Positions 1 through 5,160 of a stretch of 5,160 nucleotides of DNA are shown piece after piece. The notes under the pieces were generated by a model. It did not search any database, was not told where the DNA came from, and saw only the letters and a list, made by a program, of their open reading frames with translations. The stretch lies in NCBI GenBank assembly GCA_021846065.1, contig JAJZCP010000137.1:1-5160 (forward strand). Direction: 5' to 3'. Each line of letters begins with the position of its first letter. Within the stretch, counting starts at the first letter, position 1. This DNA comes from Acidobacteriota bacterium (lineage in GTDB: Bacteria > Acidobacteriota > Terriglobia > Terriglobales > Acidobacteriaceae). Made by a program: the position numbers and the translations under genes.

Positions 1-635
1 CCGAGGCCGTCGGAGTGGCCGTTCAGGTACTTGGTCGTCGAGTGCATCACGATGTCGGCACCGAGCTCCAGCGGGCTTTGCAGCACTGGCGAAAGAAAGG
101 TGTTATCGACGCTGACCTCGATGCCGTGCGTGTGGGCAATCTCCGCCACGGCGCGAATGTCGGTGACTTGCATCAATGGATTGCTGGGCGTTTCGCAGTA
201 GACGAGTTTGGTGTTGGGCCGGATGGCTGCCCGGAGCGCGTCGAGGTCGCCGAGGTCCACGTATTGGATGGCGATGCCGTAGTGAGCGATGATCTGGTCG
301 AAGAGTCGCGCCGTGCCGCCGTAAACATTATGCGAGCAGATCAGGTGATCTCCGGCATGCAGGTGAGCGACCAGCGCGGAGATGGCAGCCATGCCGGTGG
401 CAAAAGCGAATCCCTTCACGCCAGCTCGCCCATTGCCTTCGAGCGCAGCCAGAGCGAGTTCCAGCCGATCGCGCGTGGGGTTGCCGGCGCGCGAGTAGTC
501 CCAGCCCTTGTCGGTGCCGATGCCGGTCAGCTCAAAGGTGGAAGACAGATACAGCGGAACGTTGACGGCTCCTGTGAGCGGGTCAGGATGTTGACCGGCA
601 TGAACGGCCAGGGTGTCGTATTTGTATGAAGACAT
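1..635 (-). CDS. Trans-sulfuration PLP enzyme (cystathionine gamma-synthase/lyase family), N-terminal part, cut by window edge
   Basis: Cytosolic pyridoxal-phosphate enzyme of the Cys/Met metabolism family, acting on homoserine esters, cystathionine or related thioethers. The minus-strand frame opens at ATG 635-633 and runs open to base 1, giving 211 codons of a protein usually near 380-400 residues. Seen in it: an N-terminal DTLAVHAGQ block (residues 7-15), the cofactor/tetramer motif YSRAGNPTRD (47-56), FATGMAAI (78-85), GDHLICSHNVYGG (95-107), the Asp of SVDNTF (D177) and the Schiff-base lysine K202 in STTKYLNGHSD. The KYLNGHSD form fits cystathionine gamma-synthase or gamma-lyase better than the O-acetylhomoserine sulfhydrylase form, which has a GGHG-like segment. 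The substrate cannot be fixed without the C-terminal half, so metB, metC/mccB or a methionine gamma-lyase all remain possible. GAGG lies 7 bases before the start (643-646), which supports this ATG. It follows the MoaD-like gene by 89 bp on the same strand. Confidence 0.93.
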   Translation of the reverse strand, partial: MSSYKYDTLAVHAGQHPDPLTGAVNVPLYLSSTFELTGIGTDKGWDYSRAGNPTRDRLELALAALEGNGRAGVKGFAFATGMAAISALVAHLHAGDHLICSHNVYGGTARLFDQIIAHYGIAIQYVDLGDLDALRAAIRPNTKLVYCETPSNPLMQVTDIRAVAEIAHTHGIEVSVDNTFLSPVLQSPLELGADIVMHSTTKYLNGHSDGL

Positions 636-724
636 GGATCGACCTCGGTTGGGATGGAGACTCTATTTTGTAATAGGGTATCGCGAAGGCAAGGGTGAGT
701 GAAAACCGAGCACGTGCGATCGAG
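636..724 (-). promoter_or_regulatory. Leader of the PLP-enzyme gene with a small AT-rich palindrome
   Basis: This 89-bp gap between the MoaD-like gene and the PLP-enzyme gene holds the ribosome binding site (GAGG, complement of 643-646). It also holds the only AT-rich stretch nearby, a 5-bp inverted repeat CTATT/AATAG with a 4-base loop at 663-676, which is 28-41 bases upstream of the start codon. On the coding strand the repeat reads CTATTACAAAATAG and contains -10-like hexamers (TATTAC, TACAAA). No convincing -35 box stands at the right distance. A promoter or operator is possible, but read-through from the upstream genes is equally possible. The stem is too short and AT-rich for a factor-independent terminator, and no T run follows a GC stem. 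Confidence 0.3.
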
Positions 725-1078
725 TCAGCCGCCGGCGATGGCGCCGAGGATCAGCAGCGGCTCGCGGCCCTGGGCGATTGCTTCCGGGATGGGTGCGTTG
801 AGCGGCTGGTGGCTGATGTCGGCTCCGCAGGCGAAGAAGCGGACGAGGGCGCGGCGCTTGCCGGTGGCGGGGTCGCGGAGTGTGTTGCACAGGGCGGGGT
901 AGGCGGACTCGATGGCCTGGATGACGCAGGTGAGCGTGACCGGCTGCTCGACCGCCAGCGTGAGTCTGTCGCTGGTCACAATCCCGGCCAGCAGCCGGAG
1001 GACGGCGGGCAACTCGATGCAAACAGAAGCAACGGAGGCGGACTCTTCTGATCGGAGGTTTGTTGCAGAATCCGTCAT
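725..1078 (-). CDS. MoaD/ThiS-like ubiquitin-fold protein with C-terminal Gly-Gly
   Basis: A 117-residue small protein of the MoaD/ThiS (beta-grasp, ubiquitin-like) type. In known members the C-terminal Gly-Gly is adenylated by an E1-like enzyme and carries sulfur as a thiocarboxylate, or is joined to other proteins. The chain ends exactly in Gly-Gly (AIAGG, residues 113-117), so no processing would be needed. Seen before it: a probable first strand ELPAVLRLL (22-30), the segment [17 protein letters not shown] (47-63) matching the helix after strand 2, and [10 protein letters not shown] (80-89) matching the central strand. The first 20 residues look disordered. It is longer than a typical 80-residue MoaD. 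Its ATG overlaps the stop of the propeller gene (ATGA, complement of 1075-1078), so the two are translationally coupled. The nearest SD-like GAGG is about 12 bases upstream, inside the propeller gene. No E1-like partner or molybdopterin gene is in the window, so a role in molybdopterin synthesis is not supported. Confidence 0.88.
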   Translation of the reverse strand: MTDSATNLRSEESASVASVCIELPAVLRLLAGIVTSDRLTLAVEQPVTLTCVIQAIESAYPALCNTLRDPATGKRRALVRFFACGADISHQPLNAPIPEAIAQGREPLLILGAIAGG

Positions 1079-2190
1079 GGCAGGGTCTGTACCTCGACCG
1101 AGAGCACGGATGGGAGATTTTCAGCGATGGCTTGCCAGTGGTCGCCGCCATCGGGCGAGACGTAGACCTGGCCTCCGGTGGTGCCGAAGTAGATGCCGCA
1201 CTCGTCGAGGCGGTCGACGGCCATGGCGTCGCGGAGGACGTTGACATAGCAGTTTTCCTGGGGCAGGCCATGGGTGAGCGGCTCCCATTCGTGGCCACCG
1301 GTGCGGCTGCGGAAGACACGCAACTGGCCGTCGAGCGGGAAGTGCTGGGAGTCGCTTTTGATGGGCACAACGTAGACCGTCTCCGGCTGATGCGCGTGCA
1401 CGTCGATGACGAAGCCGAAGTCAGTGGGCAGATTGCCGCTGACCTCGGTCCAGATCTCCCCTGCGTTGTCGCTGCGCATGACGTCCCAGTGCTTCTGCAT
1501 GAAGAGCGTGTCGGGCCGCGCAGGGTGCATGGCGATGTGGTGAACGCAGTGGCCAACCTCGGCGTTGGGATCGGGAATGTACTCCGAGCGCAGGCCGCGG
1601 TTGATCGGCTTCCAGGTGAGGCCGCCGTCGTCGGTGCGAAAGGCGCCGGCGGCGGAGATGGCGATGACGATCCGCCTGGGGTCAGTTGGATGAAGCAGGA
1701 TGGTGTGAAGACACATGCCACCGGCTCCGGGCTGCCAGTGGGGGCCGGTCCCGTGTTTGCGCAGGCCGGAAAGCTCATTCCAGCTTTGGCCGCCGTCGTC
1801 GGTGCGGAAGAGCGCAGCGTCTTCGGCTCCGGCGTAGACGGTGTCAGGATCGGTCAACGATGGCTCCAGATGCCAGACGCGTTTGAACTCCCAGGGGTGG
1901 GCTGTGCCGTCGTACCACTGGTGGGTTCCTGTGTCGCCGTCGTAAAGGAACTTGTTGCCGATCGCAGTCCAGGTGAGGCCGCCGTCGTCGGAGCGCTGCA
2001 TGGTCTGGCCGAACCATGAGGAGGATTGCGAGGCGTAGATGCGGTTGGGATCGGCAGGCGAGCCTTTGAGGTGATAAAGCTCCCAGCCGGGGAAGTGCGG
2101 CTGAGAGATGGACCAGTCGCGGCGCGCGCCGTCCGACTTGAGAATGAACGCACCTTTGCGCGTGCCGACGAGAACACGGACCTTGCTCAT
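1075..2190 (-). CDS. Cytoplasmic Asp-box/BNR-repeat beta-propeller protein (sialidase-like fold, unknown function)
   Basis: A 371-residue protein built of sialidase-type beta-propeller blades. Six Asp-box turns (S/T-x-D-x-G-x-x-W type) are visible: SDDGGLTW 67-74, TDDGGQSW 130-137, TDDGGLTW 186-193, SDNAGEIW 240-247, SRTGGHEW 295-302 (degenerate, lacks the Asp) and SPDGGDHW 345-352. The N-terminus [14 protein letters not shown] supplies a first strand. Such proteins are often annotated as exo-alpha-sialidase or VPS10/glycosyl hydrolase-like, but Asp-boxes are structural and I do not see grounds to call it a sialidase. There is no signal peptide or membrane segment, so it is predicted cytoplasmic. 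The frame could open further upstream (to 2256), but ATG 2190 is chosen because GGAGG (complement of 2195-2199) sits 4 bases before it and the protein starts directly with the first strand. It ends in an ATGA overlap with the MoaD-like gene, which implies equimolar expression and a shared task. Confidence 0.9.
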   Translation of the reverse strand: MSKVRVLVGTRKGAFILKSDGARRDWSISQPHFPGWELYHLKGSPADPNRIYASQSSSWFGQTMQRSDDGGLTWTAIGNKFLYDGDTGTHQWYDGTAHPWEFKRVWHLEPSLTDPDTVYAGAEDAALFRTDDGGQSWNELSGLRKHGTGPHWQPGAGGMCLHTILLHPTDPRRIVIAISAAGAFRTDDGGLTWKPINRGLRSEYIPDPNAEVGHCVHHIAMHPARPDTLFMQKHWDVMRSDNAGEIWTEVSGNLPTDFGFVIDVHAHQPETVYVVPIKSDSQHFPLDGQLRVFRSRTGGHEWEPLTHGLPQENCYVNVLRDAMAVDRLDECGIYFGTTGGQVYVSPDGGDHWQAIAENLPSVLSVEVQTLP

Positions 2191-2194
2191 GACG

Positions 2195-2199
2195 CCTCC
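2195..2199 (-). promoter_or_regulatory. Shine-Dalgarno of the propeller gene
   Basis: The coding strand reads GGAGG followed by 4 bases and ATG at 2190. This is the best ribosome binding site on the left arm. It decides the start in favour of 2190 over the 22-codon longer reading that opens at 2256. Confidence 0.65.
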
Positions 2200-2223
2200 G
2201 AAGCCCTGGATGAAGTTCTCCGC

Positions 2224-2252
2224 ACTGTATCGCAGAGTTGCGCCGGATGCAA
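2224..2252 (-). promoter_or_regulatory. Candidate sigma-70 type promoter of the propeller-MoaD operon
   Basis: In the 109-bp gap between the VWA gene and the propeller gene, the minus strand carries TTGCAT (complement of 2247-2252), 17 bases, then TACAGT (complement of 2224-2229). The hexamers match the consensus at 3 of 6 and 4 of 6 positions, with optimal spacing. A transcript would start near 2217 and leave a leader of about 27 bases containing the GGAGG site. The match is modest and rests on sequence alone. No convincing terminator for the VWA gene is visible in the same gap. Confidence 0.3.
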
Positions 2253-2299
2253 CCACGAGATTTCAGGGCCGGTTCACACTACGGGAACGAATGATTGCG

Positions 2300-3391
2300 T
2301 CAGTTTGTGGAGGGAGGAATGTTGGTTGGGGAAGCGGTTGAGTGTTCGGTGGGAAAATAGCCGGTGCGGGTGCGAACGAAGAGCTTGCCATGACCTTTGG
2401 CCTGGGCGGTGACGGCGATGCGTCGGAAGCCAGGGACGTTGCTGGGCGTGGTGGAGTGATAACCGAGTGTGTATTGGCTGCGAATGTCGCGCGCCACTTC
2501 AGCGGCAATTTCATCCACATTGTCGAGCGAGCCGGGGAAATAAGCGATGCCGCCGGTCTCGTCGGAGAGCATCTGAAGAGCGCGTTGCGCGTGATGAACC
2601 TCGGAGCGGGACATCTCATCGCCAAAGAGCAGACCGATGGAGTAGATGACCGGGCCGGAGAGTTGCTGGACGCGGCGGATGGTCTGCTCCAGATTGAGCG
2701 TGGAGGCATTGTCTTCGCCGTCGGTGATGAGGATGATGACCTGCTTGGGATTCTTCGCGTCGGTGGCGAGTTTATCGGCAGAAGCGACGACGGCGTCATA
2801 GAGCGCGGTGCCGCCGCGCGCCTCAATGTGAGAAAGCCCCTGGTGCAGTTTGTCCACGCTGGAAGTGAAGTCCTGATCGATGTAGGCTTCATCGGCAAAG
2901 TTGACGACGAAGGCTTCATCTTTGGGATTGGAGGCTTCGATCAGATCGAGTGCGGCTTTATTCACCGCCGGACGCTTCTTGTACATGGAGCCGGAGTTGT
3001 CCACGATGACACCGATCGAGACCGGCACGTCGGCATGCTGGAAGCTGATCAGGGTTTGCGGCTTGCCATCTTCGAGGACGCGAAAGTCGCTCTTTTGCAG
3101 GTCGTGGATGATGCGGCCCTTGCTGTCGAGGACAGTGACGTTGAGAGCGACCTCTTCGACATTCTGCTGGAGCAGGAAACCGGAGCTGGTGTCCGACGCA
3201 TGCTGTGCCGGCGCGGCTGGCGCGGCTGGCATTGCAGAGTCAGGCGAACGAACCGGATCGGTATCTGTGGCAGGTGCTGCAGGAGTCTGCTGAGCCGTTT
3301 GTTGGGCATGGCCCGGCGTGGCCGCCACGAAGAGGAATATGGCCGCGAGGGCACAAACAAAGTCAATGCGGCGAATCGAAATCGGTCTCAT
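2300..3391 (-). CDS. Secreted von Willebrand factor A domain protein (VWFA-related Acidobacterial type)
   Basis: A 363-residue exported protein. It has an Arg-bearing n-region (RPISIRR), a hydrophobic core (about 11-24) and a likely cleavage after Ala29 (GHA|QQ). An Ala/Pro/Gln-rich linker follows (about 30-72) with a 9-base tandem repeat in its DNA. Next is a beta-strand block, VALNVTVLDSKGRIIHDL with FRVLEDGKPQ (about 81-112), typical of acidobacterial VWA proteins. The VWA domain (about 123-305) has a complete MIDAS metal site: DNSGS (D131, S133, S135), T195 in GGTALYD and D224 in ITDGED. This predicts Mg/Mn-dependent ligand binding, but the ligand is unknown. The C-terminal QYTLGYHS and KLFVRTRTGYFP segments are family hallmarks. 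ATG 3391 gives a clean signal peptide. A TTG at 3409 in the same frame would add six residues, and neither start has a strong ribosome binding site. It is divergent from the amidase operon. Confidence 0.92.
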   Translation of the reverse strand: MRPISIRRIDFVCALAAIFLFVAATPGHAQQTAQQTPAAPATDTDPVRSPDSAMPAAPAAPAQHASDTSSGFLLQQNVEEVALNVTVLDSKGRIIHDLQKSDFRVLEDGKPQTLISFQHADVPVSIGVIVDNSGSMYKKRPAVNKAALDLIEASNPKDEAFVVNFADEAYIDQDFTSSVDKLHQGLSHIEARGGTALYDAVVASADKLATDAKNPKQVIILITDGEDNASTLNLEQTIRRVQQLSGPVIYSIGLLFGDEMSRSEVHHAQRALQMLSDETGGIAYFPGSLDNVDEIAAEVARDIRSQYTLGYHSTTPSNVPGFRRIAVTAQAKGHGKLFVRTRTGYFPTEHSTASPTNIPPSTN

Positions 3392-3414
3392 CAGCCACCA
3401 GGGTTGCAACGCAT

Positions 3415-3460
3415 GCCTGCCGGCGGCACACCCGCAGGCGCAGGCCGGAGAATTGCAGGC
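3415..3460. repeat. Cluster of GCAGGC hexamers, three direct and one inverted
   Basis: GCAGGC occurs at 3434-3439, 3440-3445 (directly adjacent) and 3455-3460, and its complement GCCTGC at 3415-3420. The inverted copy can pair with the 3434 copy (6-bp stem, 13-base loop) or with the 3440 copy. It lies 24-69 bases upstream of the VWA start codon, so it would fall within or near that gene's leader. In a GC-rich genome this could be chance. A function is not shown. Confidence 0.35.
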
Positions 3461-3596
3461 CCCTCAAAGAAGTGCCCCTCCTTCACTTTACGCCAGCTCA
3501 TTGGAAGAAAACAGCTTGAGCGGACGCTGGAAGCAGAAGTTTTTTGCCTGATGGAGCTGCGCGGTTAACCGGAATCGAGGAGATCGGAGGCTGGGA

Positions 3597-3602
3597 TACA
3601 AT
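3597..3602 (+). promoter_or_regulatory. Candidate -10 box of the amidase-GerMN-murI operon
   Basis: TACAAT matches the sigma-70 -10 consensus at 5 of 6 positions. Transcription would begin around 3609, only about 5 bases before ATG 3614, giving an almost leaderless message. That fits the absence of a Shine-Dalgarno at normal spacing: the nearest GGAGG, at 3586-3590, is 23 bases upstream. No good -35 hexamer is seen 16-18 bases upstream, so confidence is limited. Confidence 0.35.
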
Positions 3603-3613
3603 CGACCACAGCG

Positions 3614-4441
3614 ATGGCGGCAGAGACGCGCAACGGAAGGCGACGCAACAGGCGCGACAGAAAGTGCGCGTGGACAGGAATCGCGCTGTGGATGGCCGCC
3701 AGCCTGAGTGCCGGATGCGGTGTTGGAGCCGCGGCGCAGACGGCAGCGCAGACAGCGGCGCCGTCAGAGACTTTGCCCTTGCGACACTTCACGGTGGTGC
3801 TGGATGCAGCGCACGGAGGCAACGATCCTGGCGCTTGGCTGGGAGCGGGTGACTCTCCAAGTCCAGAGACGCAGTCGGCAATGGCGGAGAAAGCCGTGAC
3901 GCTGGCGATGAGCCAGCGGCTGCGGGCGCTGCTGGTGGCGCGTGGATTTACGGTGATCGAGACACGGCAAAGCGACGTTGCGCTGGATGAAGATGCTCGC
4001 GCGACGGTGGCCAATCATGCGCAGGCCGGGGCGTGCATTGTGCTCCATGCCACAGAAGCGGGATCGGGAGTCCATCTTTTTGTCTCTTCCCTCTCTCCTG
4101 CCCAGCCCCAACTGCTATTGCCATGGAAGACGGCACAGGCGACCCGTGTCGCCGAGAGCCTGAAGCTGGGCGGAACGCTGAACAGCGCACTGAGCACGGC
4201 TGGCCGCGATGGAGAGAGCAGTCTGGCAATTCCCACCACGCTGGGACGGACAACACTGCCGGGAATCGACAGCATGACGTGCCCTGCGGTCGCCGTGGAA
4301 GTTGCGCCATTACGGGAGAATGCGCATGGAGGAACAGGCAAAGTGACAAGCGCGGTGGACGATGCGGACTATCAGACGCGCGTGCTCAACGCTCTGGCTG
4401 CTGCTCTGCTGGCCTGGCGCAGCGAGGCAGCAGCACCATGA
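3614..4441 (+). CDS. N-acetylmuramoyl-L-alanine amidase (Amidase_3 type), exported
   Basis: A 275-residue zinc enzyme predicted to cleave the MurNAc-L-Ala amide bond of peptidoglycan in the envelope. The N-terminus has many Arg/Lys (8-17) followed by a hydrophobic stretch TGIALWMAASL (21-31), which is a signal peptide or anchor. SAGC at 32-35 resembles a lipobox but lacks the usual Leu/Val at -3. An Ala/Gln/Thr linker includes a QTAAQTAAP repeat (42-50). Catalytic elements visible: zinc ligand H67 in VVLDAAHGGNDPG, zinc ligand E92 in AEKAVTL, R129 of the EDARATVAN segment, zinc ligand H145 in IVLHATEA (family usually has SIHAN) and the likely general-base E229 in AVAVEVAPL. The spacer between H67 and E92 is Ser/Pro rich. 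ATG 3614 is the only usable start after the in-frame stop at 3566-3568. Its stop overlaps the next ATG by 4 bases, so it is the first gene of a coupled operon with the GerMN gene and murI. Confidence 0.88.
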   Translation: MAAETRNGRRRNRRDRKCAWTGIALWMAASLSAGCGVGAAAQTAAQTAAPSETLPLRHFTVVLDAAHGGNDPGAWLGAGDSPSPETQSAMAEKAVTLAMSQRLRALLVARGFTVIETRQSDVALDEDARATVANHAQAGACIVLHATEAGSGVHLFVSSLSPAQPQLLLPWKTAQATRVAESLKLGGTLNSALSTAGRDGESSLAIPTTLGRTTLPGIDSMTCPAVAVEVAPLRENAHGGTGKVTSAVDDADYQTRVLNALAAALLAWRSEAAAP

Positions 4442-5088
4442 CGCCCCGTTTCCAGAAGATTTTATTTGTGGTACTTTTTGTCTCCTCAGTGGCGATGACA
4501 GCGGTGCTGGTGCGACTGCGGGAGCGCGCGCATGATCGATTGCTGCAAGGTGACCAGACGCAAGGAACATCGGCGCCGGCGGTTGCGCCTCTGGAACAGG
4601 TGACGATGATGGTGGCCGATGACACGACCAGTACGCTGGCGCCGGAGACGATTGCCTTGCCACTGCCCGATGAGCCGCAGGCGCGTGCTCGATCGCTGCT
4701 CAATCGGCTGCTGAGTCAGTATTCCAATGCACATTCGATGCACCCGCTGCCGACGACGACAAATCCGGTGGAAGCGGTGTTTCTGATGCCGCTGAGCAAG
4801 ACTGCTCCAAGCCATGCGGGATCGGTCCGTGATGCCGCGCAGAGTGAGGATCGAATCGCGATTGTGAATCTTTCCAATCCGTTTGCCGCCTTGCATCCCT
4901 CGGGACTGGAAACGGAAACCTTGACGGTGCTTTCGATCTGCGCGACGCTGCATGCGAATCTGCCGCAGGTGATGGAGGTGCGTTTTCTGGTCGGCGGAGA
5001 GCAGCAGGCGACACTGCACGGCCATGCAGATCTGACGCAGACGTATTTGACCGCGGCCAGTGCGGCTGCCAGCGGAGCACAGCCATGA
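4438..5088 (+). CDS. Membrane-anchored GerMN-domain protein
   Basis: A 216-residue protein with a short positive N-terminus (TPRFQK), one transmembrane segment (about 8-25, ILFVVLFVSSVAMTAVLV) and then RLRER, which suggests an N-in anchor with the rest in the periplasm. After a Pro/Ala/Thr linker (about 40-80), the remainder matches the GerMN pattern named after the spore germination protein GerM: ARSLLNRLLSQY (84-95), AVFLMPLS (113-120), the core AIVNLSNPF (141-149), then TLTVLSICATLHANLPQVMEVRFLVGGE (161-188), equivalent to the usual TL-x-x-x-P-x-V-x-x-V-x-x-L-V-x-G segment. Its molecular function is not established. GerMN domains are found in envelope proteins well outside spore formers. 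The start at 4438 is inside a longer open frame, but the ATGA overlap with the amidase stop and the clean anchor decide it. A GAGG lies about 10 bases upstream. Its stop overlaps murI by ATGA. Confidence 0.85.
   Translation: MTPRFQKILFVVLFVSSVAMTAVLVRLRERAHDRLLQGDQTQGTSAPAVAPLEQVTMMVADDTTSTLAPETIALPLPDEPQARARSLLNRLLSQYSNAHSMHPLPTTTNPVEAVFLMPLSKTAPSHAGSVRDAAQSEDRIAIVNLSNPFAALHPSGLETETLTVLSICATLHANLPQVMEVRFLVGGEQQATLHGHADLTQTYLTAASAAASGAQP
5074..5077 (+). promoter_or_regulatory. Shine-Dalgarno of murI
   Basis: GGAG lies 7 bases before the ATG at 5085, within the last codons of the GerMN gene. Together with the ATGA overlap it fixes the murI start. Confidence 0.5.
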
Positions 5089-5160
5089 GCAATTTCACAA
5101 TCAAGGCCACACGTGCGCCTGTTGTCGGAGTCTTCGATTCTGGATTTGGCGGTCTGACGG
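5085..5160 (+). CDS. murI: Glutamate racemase, first 25 codons, cut by window edge
   Basis: Glutamate racemase makes D-glutamate for the peptidoglycan stem peptide, in the cytosol and without cofactor, using two cysteines. Only the start is in the window. After a 12-residue extension, the diagnostic first strand and loop VVGVFDSGFGGLT (residues 13-25) is present, with the active-site Asp18 and Ser19 of the FDSG motif. This motif at the extreme N-terminus is characteristic of MurI; aspartate racemases lack this exact form. The catalytic cysteines lie beyond the window. Its ATG overlaps the GerMN stop by 4 bases. Linkage to an amidase supports a cell-wall role. Confidence 0.93.
   Translation, partial: MSNFTIKATRAPVVGVFDSGFGGLT

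Larger units (their letters stand above)
3392..3613. promoter_or_regulatory. Divergent intergenic region between the VWA gene and the amidase operon
   Basis: These 222 bp separate genes that point away from each other, so they must contain both promoters. Toward the amidase, a TACAAT box stands at 3597-3602. Toward the VWA gene, the best -10-like hexamer is TAAAGT (complement of 3485-3490), with no good -35 box. A GC-rich stretch next to the VWA start holds repeated GCAGGC hexamers (3415-3460). A purine-rich AGGAGG-like stretch on the minus strand near 3475-3482 is not followed by an in-frame start for the VWA gene. A run of six T (3540-3545) is not preceded by a GC stem. No small gene is evident. 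Confidence 0.5.

Noticed and set aside
15..629. Long open frame on the plus strand over the PLP-enzyme gene
   Set aside because: It lies wholly antisense to a gene with a clear PLP-lysine motif and shows no recognisable domain; a GC-rich codon-bias shadow.
663..1778. 371-codon minus-strand frame, by coincidence the same length as the propeller protein
   Set aside because: It is out of frame with both the propeller and the MoaD-like gene, rich in Ser/Pro/Arg/Thr, and has no domain.
1060..2019. 319-codon plus-strand frame opposite the propeller gene
   Set aside because: Antisense to a protein with six Asp-boxes; its composition (Val/Gly/Asp/Ala rich) is typical of a complementary-strand shadow.
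1075..2190. Calling the propeller gene a true sialidase
   Set aside because: Asp-boxes are structural only; no export signal and no recognisable arginine triad with nucleophilic Tyr context could be assigned.
3214..3233. 9-base tandem repeat (GGCGCGGCT twice) in the VWA gene
   Set aside because: It encodes part of an Ala/Pro linker; ordinary low-complexity coding repeat, too short to be a mobile or regulatory repeat.
3540..3545. Run of six T as a possible terminator
   Set aside because: No GC-rich stem precedes it; it lies between divergent genes, where no terminator is expected.
2342..3568. 408-codon plus-strand frame, the longest in the window
   Set aside because: Antisense to the VWA gene, which has a signal peptide and complete MIDAS; the antisense product has no motif.
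4033..4437. Upstream extension of the GerMN reading frame into the amidase gene
   Set aside because: The extension is Cys/Arg/Gly-rich with no domain and would bury the membrane anchor; ATG 4438 with its ATGA overlap is far better.

Overview
The window looks like ordinary chromosome from a GC-rich Gram-negative bacterium, most likely an acidobacterium of the Terriglobia type. The strongest taxonomic hint is the secreted von Willebrand A protein at 2300-3391. It has the N-terminal beta-strand and EDGKPQ-type lead-in that I associate with the 'VWFA-related Acidobacterial domain' family. The order amidase, GerMN-domain protein, glutamate racemase on the right arm also fits that group. This placement is by recall of families, not by a database search.

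Layout: the genes diverge from a 222-bp spacer at 3392-3613. Leftward (minus strand), in transcription order, come a secreted VWA-domain protein (2300-3391), a cytoplasmic Asp-box/BNR beta-propeller protein (1075-2190), a MoaD/ThiS-like ubiquitin-fold protein ending in Gly-Gly (725-1078), and the N-terminal part of a PLP-dependent cystathionine gamma-synthase/lyase family enzyme (635 to the left edge). Rightward (plus strand) come an N-acetylmuramoyl-L-alanine amidase (3614-4441), a membrane-anchored GerMN-domain protein (4438-5088) and the first 25 codons of glutamate racemase murI (5085 to the right edge). No RNA gene, mobile element or CRISPR array was seen.

How they work together: the right arm is a compact cell-wall operon. 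Both of its junctions are 4-base ATGA overlaps, and it joins peptidoglycan cleavage (amidase) with supply of D-glutamate (MurI), with a small anchored GerMN protein between them. On the left, the propeller gene and the MoaD-like gene also share an ATGA overlap, so they are almost certainly co-translated and probably act together. Their joint function is unknown. The sulfur-amino-acid enzyme starts 89 bp downstream on the same strand. This raises the testable idea that the MoaD-like protein is a sulfur carrier for homocysteine or cysteine metabolism, as in other ThiS-like carrier systems. The VWA gene is separated from the propeller gene by 109 bp that carries a plausible promoter, so it is probably a separate unit.

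The most interesting item is the propeller plus MoaD-like pair. The rest is recognisable housekeeping or lineage-typical content.
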